Shown here: one piece after another, positions 9,505-20,895 of the stretch
Layout of the letters: each line of letters starts with the position of its first letter
How positions within the stretch are numbered: position 1 is the stretch's first letter
From: Epiperipatus broadwayi
Taxonomy: Eukaryota; Onychophora; Udeonychophora; Euonychophora; Peripatidae
Direction of reading: 5' to 3'
NCBI GenBank assembly: GCA_028023455.1
Contig: JAQFVV010006634.1
Coordinates: 357,159 to 421,158 of the forward strand
DNA length: 64,000 bases
Position numbers and translations under genes: made by a program
The notes under the pieces: generated by a model
Told to the model about the DNA's origin: nothing
Database searches by the model: none
The model's input: only the letters and a program-made list of their open reading frames with translations

Positions 9505-11128
9505 GTACCGGGTCGAACCGCTGAAACCACTTACTTATACGTATATATAAGTTTTGACCGGTTTCAAACTCCTTCCTAATACATTTATAATCTTATAAAT
9601 GTTACATGAATGAACCAGCATATTTGAGCAAAATGGGAGATCTTATTGATAGCTTTAACTATCAACAATGACCCATCTCGGCTGCTAGATTCAAACCCCT
9701 ACTATCCAAACACTTTATTTGTTTCGGAGTAAATTCCGGGCACCAGTTATCTATTCAGAAGAATAAACAATGTATTTGGTCAGTAGGCTCATAATCCAGT
9801 GCTTGAAACAATTCCTTTAACTAGCTCAGTTAATTAGTGGTGGAAAGAGTTAATAAAAGGTTGGTAAAAAGAATTGACCGACAAATAAAGTTTAAGTTTG
9901 AAGACATTTTATTTTAATTAACATTAATTGAGTTTAAAAATAATTTATTACCAAACATTAATTGACTAAATTTAAACATCTTTATAAATCTTATTTAACA
10001 CACACACATTTTTAAAGTAACATTTTAAAACTAGTTTAAATATTCTTGTAGATTTTAATAGTAGAATATTGGTATTTATCTAATTTAACTAATAACACTG
10101 ATATAATGATCACACACATATTAACTCATATAGAATTCACAAATATAATAATAAAGCATTAATAGCATTTGAAACTTAAACACACATATCAATCGTTCAT
10201 TTTATGTATGATAGAGTTCATATAATTTGAATCTTGAATATTTATGAATTACAGTGGTGGCTACTACGTATAAATGATAATAAATAAATGTTTACCTAGG
10301 ATTTTTGGAACATGGATATTGCTTGTTGTTGGCTGCTTTTGCTGCTTCTGATGGATTATATCTAACCGGTTAGATTTGGACATTTCTTGAAGAGATTTTG
10401 TGCGAATCCATTGGTCTTATTCTTGAAGACAGTTGAATGTTTGACAAAGGATTTCTGAGTTGTTATGCAGACATTATTTCTCAGGCAGGTTTTGATGATC
10501 TTGTTGGACTAAAAAAGTTGAAGTATGAGCATATATTTCCAAAAGCTGCTCAACAATGCATTTTTTTATACATAATAGAAATTGCACAAGACTGTCACTG
10601 CAACTAGACTGAATAAAACTGAACTCCGATAAAAATCTAGCTATTTATATCTGCAAAGTGTTTTTTGTTTTAATATCCTTTGGCAAATGAGTGTTGTTGA
10701 AATTTCAGTGATAACTAATCCTATGACAATGTGTTTTTTCATATCTTTAATTAGTAGTACACCACTGTGTTTTTTTAAATATATTTTTCATTTATTTATA
10801 ATATTTAATACTGATACATTTATTTTACATTCGCACGCACATATATAATTTTATTCTACACATCAAAACTAGTTTTAATACTATTTTTTTTATTCAATTC
10901 GAATGAAAAGAGATTTATATTTTGAAGCTTTTAATTTATAATAATAACACTCTTTAACTTTTATAAACTCTTAGTTTTATCTTTTCTAAACAAAACTCCC
11001 CCTCTCCCCTTTTAATCAATTAATTTTTTTTTTTTTTCAAACTCTTTTATGAAAGATTTTAATAATAAATAATTTTTTTTTTTAGACAAAATTATTTTAT
11101 ATACATGTGCCAATTTGGCCTTGGCACA
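9505..11128 (+). repeat. Direct repeat B of about 1.6 kb
   Basis: Second copy of the 6826-8442 repeat. Differences include extra bases near 10335 (an additional tgcttttgctgc), a short deletion near 10565, and a stop at 9668-9670 in the frame that stays open in copy A. It is followed by an atatatat run and then the older flank repeat. Confidence 0.85.
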
Positions 11129-11250
11129 ATATATATATATGCCATTAAAAATCAGTCAATACTTAGACAATCCTAATATCAATAACAATCAATAATTTAA
11201 AACTGTTCTCAAGGCAACTTCCTTTTAACAATAAAGATGGAATATATATT

Positions 11251-11530
11251 TACTGAACAGTGATAAAGGTATATTTTAAGAGATTATGGTCTGGACCCCG
11301 TGAACTGATGAGTTCTGGTTCAGTATGAAATGTGCATTTTCAGGATCATACATCCTTTTTACATGTATTTGGTAAATGCTTAAGATTACATTCCTCTACA
11401 ATATATTAAAAATGGATAAAACCATTCCTTAACTTGCATGAGATTGGTATAATGAAAATTACATTTCAGAAATATTATTCATTATTGTATAATCTCTACT
11501 CTAATGAATGATTAAATAATATTAATATTT
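11251..11530 (+). repeat. Rep-A related dispersed repeat, right flank copy
   Basis: Partner of 6459-6727 in the same orientation. Its core reads gattatggtctgga and gaactgatgagttctggttc, a diverged form of the Rep-A core. It is more diverged from its partner than the two 1.6-kb repeats are from each other, so it is probably older. Confidence 0.6.
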
Positions 11531-11555
11531 ATCATTTGCTAATTTTAATAACTGA

Positions 11556-12095
11556 AACATAGGCTTATTATATATCTGTGTCTATATATGTAATATATAG
11601 GGCATATGAGCACAGACTTTCACATGACCCACCACTCTCCATTCTATCTCACAACACTGATACACTTGAATACATATATGTCAAAAAGATAAACAACCAC
11701 CAATATATGTATTTCATGCTAAACCAGCAACCATCAGTTGGTCCAGATTACCATCTCCACACATATATGCTATAAGTGCTCATATATATATATATATTAA
11801 GAGGCTCTTAATATATTTCTGAGCACTTATAGCATATATGTGTGGAGTTGGTAATCTGCACCAACTGATGATTCATGCCTCTTAATATATATCTGAGCAC
11901 TTATGGCATATATGTATGAAGATGGTAATCTGGACCAATTGATGATTGCTGGTTTAGCATGAAATACGTATATTGGTGTTTGTTTATGTTTTCGACATAT
12001 ATGTGTTCAAGTGTATCAGTGTTATGAAATAGAATGGAGAGTGGTGGGTCATGTGAAAGTCTGTGCTCATATACTCTACATATTACACGTGCTAA
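11556..12095. repeat. Rep-A inverted pair
   Basis: The left half (11570-11790) carries Rep-A in minus orientation, the right half (11815-12095) in plus orientation, facing each other across a short TA spacer. The right half contains an internal duplication of about 70 bp (cttaatatat...tctgagcacttat at 11808 and again at 11880). The Rep-A core is accaactgatgattgctgg in plus orientation. Short frames across it (for example 11578-11775) are repeat-derived, not genes. Confidence 0.75.
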
Positions 12096-12748
12096 GTTTC
12101 AAAGAATTAATTTTTTGTTTTTACAGACAACGACATATATCAAAAATATTTAGAGTTGTTACTGCGACAATTTTAATATTTAGATTTTTATCTCTGTAAA
12201 AATTTGAATATACAGTTAGAAATACAAAACAAAAAGAATTGTGTCGATGATTTATAAAATCATATAAGCTAATACTATTATTTTTTTCTGACAAGAGAAT
12301 ACTTCTAATTTTATATTGAAAATATTGGGTGAGAGTGTGCAAGTTTTATATTTATTAATGACACTATTTATGTTTTCTTTATTCATGAATATTAAGGTTA
12401 ACTTACAAAAAAATATTGACAATTTTGTCAAAATTAACATCTGTGCATACGTTTATATTGTTAATTTAATTCCAAAAAGAAAGAAAAACGAGGAAAAAAG
12501 ATAAATAATAAACATTAAAGATTAGATTTATTTATAGATACGGAATACAATGTTTGTCTAAAATACAGATAGGTTAGCATATATAATATTATTGTCCCTT
12601 GGATTGTTTTTTATTTTTTTTGAATCATACATTTATATATTTTAACTTCAATAAAATTTTTCTTTCTAAAAAATTTCAACATTGTGCCTAATTGTAACTC
12701 TCAACTATGTTTCATCCTCATCTATACCTTTTCAAAAAAGATAATCAA
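12096..12748. other. AT-rich DNA, no feature seen
   Basis: Frames of about 60-70 codons overlap on both strands here, but none has recognisable motifs or a coding-like composition. Confidence 0.5.
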
Positions 12749-12749
12749 T

Positions 12750-13245
12750 GTTATAACTGAAACACACAGGTTTATTATATACCTGTGTCTATATATGTAA
12801 TATATAGGTTATATGAGCATAGACTTTCACACAACCCACCACTCTCCACTCTATCTCATAACATTGATACACTTGAACACATATATATCGAAAAGATAAA
12901 TAATCACCAATAAACGCATTTCATGCTAAACCAGCAATCATCAGTTGGTCCAGATTACCATCTCTACACATATATGTTTTAAGTGCTCAGATATATATTA
13001 CGATAGCCAAACCTCATATATGAGTAGAGATGGTCATCTGGACCAACTGATGATTGCTGGTTTAGCATGAAATACGTATATTGGTAATTATTTATCTTTT
13101 CAACATATATGTGTTCAAGTGTATCAGTATTATGAGATAGTATGGAGAGTGGTGGTCATGTGAAAGTATGTGCTCATATCCTCTATATATTACATATATA
13201 GACACAGGTATATAATAAGCTTGTGTGTTTCAGTTATTACGTAGT
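12750..13245. repeat. Rep-A inverted pair with matching outer ends
   Basis: The left end (ataactgaaacacacaggttt) is the reverse complement of the right end (aagcttgtgtgtttcagttat) with small differences, and the arms match through the Rep-A core to a centre near 13000. Its right arm is also the first unit of the tandem array that follows. Confidence 0.8.
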
Positions 13246-14130
13246 AGAGATGTTTGCCTATCCCTTGTATATGAATTAAATGGATTATGTCCTGTACATG
13301 AGGGGTCAGATTGATCTTAGGTCAACATGGGTGTGAGAAAAATCTCAGCCTCAGGTGACCTTTGAGCATTACATCATCATATTTTCAATTGGATGGATGA
13401 TTGAAGAGTTGTAGTGTAGGGTGGATTGAAGCATGCCCATTAAAGTATGAGGATTGACTATCTTAATATATATCTGAGTGCTTATAGCAAATATGTGTAG
13501 ACATGATAATCTGAACCAACTGATGATTTCTGGTTTAGCATGAAATACTTATATTGGTGATTATTTATCTTTTCTACATATATGTGTTCAAGTGTATCAG
13601 GGTTACGAGACAGTGTGGAGAGTAGTGGGTCATGTGAAAGTCTGCACTCATATACCCTATAAATTACATATATAGACACAGGTATATAATAAGCTTGTGT
13701 GTTTCAGTTATTACATAGTATAGATGTCTTCCCATCCCTTGTATATGTATTAAATGGATTATGTTCTGTACATGAGGGGTCAGATTGATCTTATGTCAAC
13801 ATGGGTGTGACCAGAATATCAGCCTCAGGTGGCCTTTGAGCATTCCATCATCATATTTTCATTTGGATGGATGGTGTAGAGTGGGTTGAAGCATGTCCAT
13901 TAAAGTATGAGGATTGACTATCTTAATATATAGCTGAGTGTTTATAGCATATATGTGTAGAGATGGTAATCTGGACCAACTGATGATTGCTGGTTTAGCA
14001 TGAAATACTTATATTGGTGATTATTTATCTTTTTGACATATATGTGTTCAAGTGTATCAGTGTTATGAGACAGTATAGAGAGTAGTGGGTCATGTGAAAG
14101 TCTATACTCATATACCCTATGTATTATAAT
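13005..14130 (+). repeat. Rep-A tandem array, unit about 460 bp
   Basis: Three head-to-tail units start near 13005, 13460 and 13920; the third is cut after about 210 bp. Each full unit holds the Rep-A core, then ggtatataataagcttgtgt, then a 3' half with gaggggtcagattgatctta and catcatcatattttca. The same two halves occur in the opposite orientation at 35165-36000. Parts of the 3' half look like decayed dispersed-repeat sequence, with no frame. Confidence 0.85.
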
Positions 14131-15026
14131 CAATATTAAAAAAGTTAGGACTGTAATTAAATTAATCTTTATACATAAATGAGGTCTATTTCTTCTATTA
14201 AAAATTTGAAGTCTAAGTTGCACCAAAATATTTTAAAGTCTACCTATTTACCTAACAAGTTACAAAGTATTTAAATAGATCTAGTACTTAAAGTTGTTAT
14301 CATCCAGGTAAAATATTTTTAAAGTTTTTAATATTTAATGACTAAACTAAAATATTTATAAGTTACATATCAAAGCATAATATTTTGAATTGGATTGAAA
14401 AGAATAATATAACCATTGGGATACTATTAATTTAGAACATTAGAAAATGATCATTTTAAGTTTTTTTCCCAAGTGGGTCAAATTAAAAACCTTGCAATCA
14501 ACCAATATTAAAGCATGATGTTTGTTTTGTGAAAATGTCTATAATTATGTTATTGAACAAAGAAATAACATGAAGCTAGTTGACATCCTTCCTTTCAATA
14601 CTTGTTTTTTTATTGAGTAAATCAGACTTTTATGTATTAACAACTATTTACATTCTTATGTAGAAACTAATTAATAGAAAAAAAACTTCAATGGATCAGT
14701 ATATTTTGAAATATTGCCATAAATATTTTTACCTAATGAGTCAAATATTTTAACAAATGTATAAAATCAGTAAATAAAGCATATCTTGGACATGATTTTT
14801 TTTTTCTGGCAATAAAAATATCTCCACAGTGATTCTTGCTATTTGCTTCAAGTGATTGGAGGCAATCTATTAAATAAATGTTTTCTTAAGTTGTTAATGG
14901 ATAACTATCATTTATAATATACAATAATGATATTATACAATAATCATTGCAGATTTTTTATATCTCTTATTTAATATCTAACACAGGCTATATATATATA
15001 CACTTGTACAGACAATGTAATATATA
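14131..15026. other. AT-rich DNA, no feature seen
   Basis: No coding, RNA or strong repeat signal apart from a short TA run near 14990. Confidence 0.5.
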
Positions 15027-15306
15027 GAGTATTTTGAACTCAGTCTTTCACACAACCCTCAAGGGTGGAATGGATTGAAGCCTGTCCATTAAAGTATGAA
15101 GATCAGTTATCTTAATATAAATCTGAGCACTTATTGTATATATATGTAGAGATGATAATATAAACCAACTGATGAGTGCTGGTCTAGCATGATATTTATA
15201 TTGGTGATTATTTATCTTTTAGATATATATGTGGTCAAGTGTATCAGTGATATGAGATAGTGTGGAGAGTTGAGGGTCATGTGAAAGTCTGAGCTCAAAA
15301 TACCCT
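15027..15306 (+). repeat. Rep-A copy with inverted ends
   Basis: It starts gagtattttgaactcagtct and ends with the reverse complement (agtctgagctcaaaatac). The inside reads one plus-oriented Rep-A, including accaactgatgagtgctgg. It looks like an inverted pair that lost most of one arm. Confidence 0.7.
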
Positions 15307-17109
15307 ATATATCTCTTATTGTAAGTTGGAATTATAGAATCATTCTTATAGTCAAATAGTATAACTTCATGGCTTCATATATTTATAAAAGAAGTTTCAA
15401 TAGTTTTGAAACTCATATTTAATCTTATTTTGTTAAACTTCTCTCTGTATATCATTAGAATTTGTTGCTTTTCTATTGTTAATATTGAAGAGTTGATTTG
15501 ACTTCATCAACTTGAATATAAATAAGACTTGTTTATTTGTCATGAAACTAGTTTTAATGTGATTATAATTTTAATCTTGAAGTATACTAAACTATGTATT
15601 TGAATAAGTATTATATATCTGGTATCACTTCTTCCCACATCATTAATATATAATTATTTTCATTAGCTGGGGTTGTCAATGTTTTCTGTTTTTATGCTAA
15701 TTCCCAGCATGAATATTCTTGTGAATAATTACAGGGATTAGCAAGAAATATTTAGCCTTTTTAGTTGGGATGAATTCTGATTAATATTTTTGTGTGGGTT
15801 ATTTCTTTTAGACTAATGATTGATTTTATGACTAATATACAACTGGAGATGTTTACTTAATATTGACCAATCCAGCAACATGATATTTTGAATGCTGTTG
15901 GATCCAATGGTGAAACAACATTTAAAAATACTGAAATAACCCTCAATATTTTTAACAACCATACATCCTAGTTTAATTTGTTTTCACCATATGAATTTCA
16001 AGAATGGGTAAAACTAAATAGGAGCTTATTGTGTTGCTATAACTTTTTATTGTAATAAATAATATGCCATATCATGTTTTTCCTCAATCAAACATTTTAA
16101 TTAAGCAGCTATATCAAATTGAAACATGGACGTATTTTTAAATAAACTTGCTATGAGAAATTTAGGGTGTAAAAATACTATATCATAAGTTTGTGAATTT
16201 CATTTACATTTATTTGTAAAAAAATATTTATCTTGATTTGCATTATCATATAAATGATATTATTATGTATTTGTAATATTTAATTGATATATCTTCCAGG
16301 CATAGTAATCTCATCAGATTTTAATTAGGAAAATTCCAAAATAAAGCTTCACAAATCCCTCATCATTTCTTAAGTTAAATTTCTGTACACAATTTAATAC
16401 AAAGTCATTGATTTTTATTAACTTGAACAAGTTCTCAACTATCTGATCTTATTTCAGTTATATAATCTTATCTTACATTATTACTCATGTAACCTTAAAT
16501 ACTACAAAAAAAGAAAAGTATTGAAGTTAAAATTGTTGTCCATATAATTTTGTTTTAAAAAATTAAAATGTGATCATTTAAACACATAATCACACTGTCA
16601 CAGTTAGAGTAAAAAAATGACCATTGGAATTATAATGTCATGATGACTAGATCATATACTAACTTAAGTGGCATAAGACAATAATATAAAAATATGAAAA
16701 TATAAACAACATGTGAATAAAATTATTAAAACAGAATGTGATTATTAACATCAAAAAATCAGTTTGATGATTTTAGGACATCTCTGTTTTACCTTTGAAT
16801 GATCACAGTTATCTAAAAAATGGCTGGTGGAATTTAATTAAAATGTCATTATAATGATAATATTTACCATAAACAAATGTATTTATGAATAAATTCAAGT
16901 AAATGCTCAGCTATTTAAATAGATATATGATTATTAATATTTCTTTCCTTCATATTTTATTTCTTTTTTATTTCCAGTATTTCACACCCACTTTAATTTT
17001 GTTATTATTTATCAAACATAGCATCATTTAGAATACTGATATTTTCAATAAATACCACATAAATGTATACTTCCTTTCAAAATCACAGATGTATCAATAT
17101 CCACCCCCA
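15307..17109. other. AT-rich DNA, no feature seen
   Basis: Long featureless AT-rich stretch with scattered short hairpins. No reading frame is worth recording. Confidence 0.5.
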
Positions 17110-17245
17110 TATTTATAACAATAAAAGTAATAAATATAATGGTAATTAGCTGTTATATACAGTCTTTCAATTCAGAAAAGTACTTTTGGATAATTCTTTA
17201 ATCCTCCTCAACTGCCCCTAAATTCAAAAAACAAAAATATTGACA
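17110..17245 (+). repeat. Half of a TIR family (TIR-F)
   Basis: The segment with aaatataatggtaatta, ttatatacagtctttcaatt and tcctcctcaactgcc matches the left arm of the fold-back at 39240-39600 and the sequence at the window's right edge (63925-64000). Only one arm is present. As at the other copies, a (TA)n tract lies beside it. Confidence 0.7.
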
Positions 17246-17252
17246 GATTTAT

Positions 17253-17255
<3 letters not shown>

Positions 17256-17331
<76 letters not shown>
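17256..17331. repeat. (TA)n microsatellite
   Basis: About 75 bp of pure TA between the TIR-F half element and a short hairpin. Confidence 0.95.
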
Positions 17332-17333
<2 letters not shown>

Positions 17334-17392
17334 TAAAACAGAGTTTTAAATATATAATTTAGTAAGATTTATATTTAAACTCTGTTTTAGTA
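17331..17392. repeat. 62-bp stem-loop beside (TA)n
   Basis: tactaaaacagagttttaaa is followed after about 20 bases by its reverse complement. With the TA tract it could extrude as a cruciform. It may be a decayed end of a larger element. No U-tract or adjacent gene suggests a terminator role. Confidence 0.8.
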
Positions 17393-17570
17393 TTTTTTAC
17401 ATTAATATTTAGAATGGCAGAGAATCCAAATGTAATTATATACATATATTAACCTTACAAAAAAAGAGAAAACTCAACTACAAAACACTGCAGCCATTTT
17501 TAACTAACAAAATAAGAAGAAAACTCTTGACAACCATCATGGCAACAATGATATTGATGTGGCTAAACTC

Positions 17571-17708
17571 AGTGGGTTATAGATTACTATATATATATCT
17601 ATATATATATATATTGATAAATCTTCTAAATGACTAGGTAGTGGGTTATAGATTACTATATATATATCTATATATATATATATTGATAAATCTTCTAAAT
17701 GACTAGGT
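17571..17708 (+). repeat. Two exact 69-bp tandem units
   Basis: agtgggttatagattacta...gactaggt occurs twice without interruption (17571-17639 and 17640-17708), apparently identical. The unit includes a TA-rich centre, so slippage or a recent tandem duplication is likely. Confidence 0.9.
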
Positions 17709-18296
17709 AGGGTTTGTTTTTTTTATATACAGAAAACAGATAACAGTAGACATTTACATAACATTAAAGTTACTTCTTTTAATATATAATAGAGATAAAA
17801 TTATTTATGTTCTAAATGATTTTTTTACAATTCTATTATTGCATCTGATTGTTATTAAACCATCACACCTTCTCCATTTTTTTAATACATGTGAAAACCC
17901 AAACAATCTTTTGACATTTTTTACCTTAGAAAGGTAATATTATAGCCAGAATATATATATATATTTGCAAATGATTAATGAGAAAATAAATGAATAAATT
18001 ATATTATCACAACATTCTAATTTAACTATTTTACATTGTATTCCATTCCAAAGGTATTGCTTGGACTTAAATAATTAATATGGTGGGTATTTTATGATAG
18101 CATTAGGAAATATTTTACGACTAATAATCTTGGATTTTAAGAGACTCATATAACTTATATTCACAAGTTATTTCTTACCTTTATTACTATGAAACTAATA
18201 TCCTAAAATTTCCTAAAATTTTAATGATTGGAATCTAACCTAACATTTTTGGCTGATTAATCAAACTTATAATACATACTCCTGGAATTATCTTCT
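17709..18296. other. AT-rich DNA, no feature seen
   Basis: Ordinary AT-rich sequence forming the left flank of the retroposon insertion. Confidence 0.5.
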
Positions 18297-18316
18297 AAAG
18301 AAGTCTGTTAAATGTA

Positions 18317-18700
18317 GTCCACTTTCTGTTGCGAGTGGGAGTAGTTCACTGCTTACTGGCTCCACAAGGATGGGAGGATTCACATATTCAAGATGGGAGT
18401 TGGTAAGAAGATGCATGATAAAACATAAGTAACCACTTGTTTTAACCTTTTACACCTTTTCAAGAAACTTTAAATCAGTTTCAAGCCAAAATAACTCTAT
18501 TTATCAATCGTTTTATTCTAGGCAAATGGCTACCATTAACCAAGCCAAAGCTAATATAAGTAACCACTAAAATCATTAAAACTAGATTAAAACCGAGAAA
18601 ACGTATTTAAAATGTAATCTAATAATTCAAAATAGAAAATAATAACAAAAATCCTAATTTTCATAACACAAATATATAATCAAAACTTTATAACAGAGGA
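18317..18700 (+). repeat. 5' monomer 1 of the retroposon
   Basis: 384 bp starting gtccactttctgttgcgagt exactly at the insertion boundary. The first 250 bp recur in monomer 2 with scattered differences. Tandem 5' monomers are known as promoter units in some LINEs; that role here is inference. Confidence 0.8.
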
Positions 18701-18955
18701 GTCCACTTTCTGTTGTGAGTGGGAGCATTTCACTGCCTGCTGGCTCCACAAGGATGGAAGGATTCACACATTAAAGATGGGATCTGGTAAGAAGACAAAT
18801 GATAAAACATAAGTGACCACTTGTTTTAACCTTTTACACCTTTTCAAGAAACTTTAAATCAGTTTTAAGCCAAAATAACTTAATTTACCAATCATTTTAT
18901 TCTATGCAAATAGCCACCTTTAATCAAGCAAAAGTAACCACTAAATACAAACTAT
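18701..18955 (+). repeat. 5' monomer 2 of the retroposon
   Basis: Repeats monomer 1 from gtccactttctgttgtgagt through gtaaccactaaa. It differs at enough positions that the two monomers diverged before this insertion, since the target duplication itself is still perfect. Confidence 0.8.
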
Positions 18956-19745
18956 TAGATTTTATAATTGGAACTCTAATTAAGCATCAAAATTAGATCT
19001 CAACTTGTATTAGAAGAACTCAATAGGATCAGTAAAGCAGAATCACACCTGAGGACCTAGTGGGACCATGAATCTAATCATTGGTTTTGCCTTAATTCTC
19101 AATCTCAAGGATATAGATGATGCCCATGGAGGATTTGTTTCAATGGGATCGATCAGAAATCATCACCACACCCAGGTTTAGAGAGAGCTTGCAATGTTCT
19201 CATGGCCCTCTCTGATTTGGTTGGTGTTCCGAACATGCTGAACCTACGTCACACCCAGATTAATTATAACCCACTTACAGCAGGGGCCAAAGCAGCTTAA
19301 CCTTGTCCAAGGAGTGGGTCTGGGTTTTCGCTAAACTGAGTTCTGCCTGATGAGTCATGGATGGGTCTGGGGGAGCTGCTTGGAGACTTGCCAGGTGGGC
19401 TGAGGGCTGATTGTCCTGCATGAACTCTCCTCAAATGGACATAGCATCCCCTTGATTGACTAACATTTGATCTGTGATAATTCATATCCTTTTTCCTCTT
19501 TTTATGTTTTTTTCTTGCTGTTTGTAGTTGGAATGCATTTTTTTTATATACCTGTAATACCTAATTTATTGCATAAGGCAGTTCTATTGCTTTGAGCCAC
19601 TACCCAGTTTCAGAATATCAATGTAACATTGTAGCCTCTATGGCCCACTCTGCAGGTGACAGAATGTGGTCCCTGCACAGGTGAGTCATACTTTAGTGAC
19701 TTAATAAAGTTGCTTTGAGAAAAAAAAAGAAGTCTGTTAAATGTA

Positions 19746-20694
19746 AGCAAATGACAGACGTAATATTTATTGGTTTACACTGTTCCAGATAATATTATTA
19801 CAAACTAAGCATACTAAAATATATTATACTAATATAAAATAACCAAGCAAATTTTTTTGGATTCAAAACATTAAAGAGTTTTTGAATTTCTGGCAATTAG
19901 TTTGATAGCAAATAAAAAGATAAAAGGTGAGATTGCTGAATGTGAATCTTAGGAGGTGTAGATATCAGAGTTTTAAGCTATCCATCATGAAGGGCATAAT
20001 GGAGAAATAATTATAGGGTTTATATATATAATGGCTCTGGATATGAACATATTTAGTTCTATCATTTAGTAGAAGGAAACCAATTACTCAAATAGCATAT
20101 GTTAAACATAAACGGAAATATGTAATGTTTATACTTATTTGTTCATCTTTAAAATAACACCAAAAATTAATTACGTTTTATAGTTTCCTTATGTTACTGT
20201 ATTTAGTTTTACATATCTTGGTCAATAAATGGCAGGTGTGACGGCTTAATAGAGCGATCTCAATATTTATTGCTATACTGGGGAGGGGTTACGTTATTAG
20301 ACTCTGATGTCAAAGTTTATCAAACATATCAAAATGGAACATTTGTAGTGAAATAGACATAAAATTTAAAAAATATATATTAATAAGCCATTTAATATTT
20401 TGAAAATTTTTATTTTTAAATCTCTGAGTATAAGAGAAAATGAATAGACATAAATGTTTAGTTAGATGTTCGAAGACGATTTAATATTTTTTAATTTAAT
20501 AACATTTAATCATAAAATGTTATTTCATTAAATATTTGAAACACAGTATTCTATATGCTACAATTTCATGACATCGTGATTGAGTGAAAACATTGATCTG
20601 ACAAAAAGCATATCGTGAATGGCAGTTAGAACACAATCGATTGCTTGCTATATATATATAGTTGTATTCCTTTTATGTTATTAGTTTATTAACT
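19746..20694. other. AT-rich DNA, no feature seen
   Basis: Right flank of the retroposon. No gene or clear repeat was recognised. Confidence 0.5.
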
Positions 20695-20895
20695 ATATAC
20701 AATATATACATATGTGTATAAAGATTATGATCTGGTTCATCTGGTGAGTGTTGATTCTGCATAAAATAAATCTATTGGGGATCCACTATCTTTTTCACAT
20801 GTGTGTTGTTATGTAGATCATCTGTTTGAGATAGAGTGGAGGATAAATATAAACTGAAAATCATAAGTTCAAATCTCTCTGGTTAATATAAAAAT
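20695..20895 (+). repeat. Rep-A dispersed copy ending in a B-box-like motif
   Basis: Reads gattatgatctggttcatct, ggtgagtgttgattctgcat, then tttttcacatgtgtgtt and gagatagagtggagg, ending aagttcaaatctctctgg. The final gttcaaatctc resembles a tRNA B box, hinting that Rep-A includes a tRNA-derived end; no convincing A box was found. Confidence 0.6.

Larger units (their letters stand above)
18297..19745 (+). mobile_element. Recent retroposon insertion with perfect 20-bp target-site duplication
   Basis: aaagaagtctgttaaatgta stands at 18297-18316 and again at 19726-19745 without mismatch. Between them lie 1409 bp of less AT-rich sequence ending in AATAAA (19703-19708) and a short A run. A duplicated target, 3' A tail and polyadenylation signal are the signature of target-primed reverse transcription of a polymerase II transcript. 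The body starts with two direct monomers and continues with about 1 kb of unidentified sequence containing ORF fragments in no consistent frame. No reverse transcriptase is visible. It could be an internally deleted LINE keeping its 5' monomers and 3' UTR, or a non-autonomous composite. Confidence 0.85.

Noticed and set aside
13005-14130. Regular repeats considered as a CRISPR array
   Set aside because: Units are about 460 bp and head to tail without short unique spacers, and the genome is eukaryotic.
17331-17392. Stem-loop as a transcription terminator
   Set aside because: The context is a eukaryotic repeat desert with no upstream gene; a hairpin alone is not evidence of a terminator.
19297-19485. 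62-codon minus frame with Pro/Ser-rich composition
   Set aside because: It lies antisense inside the retroposon body. The less AT-rich sequence there explains the unusual composition, and no domain was recognised.
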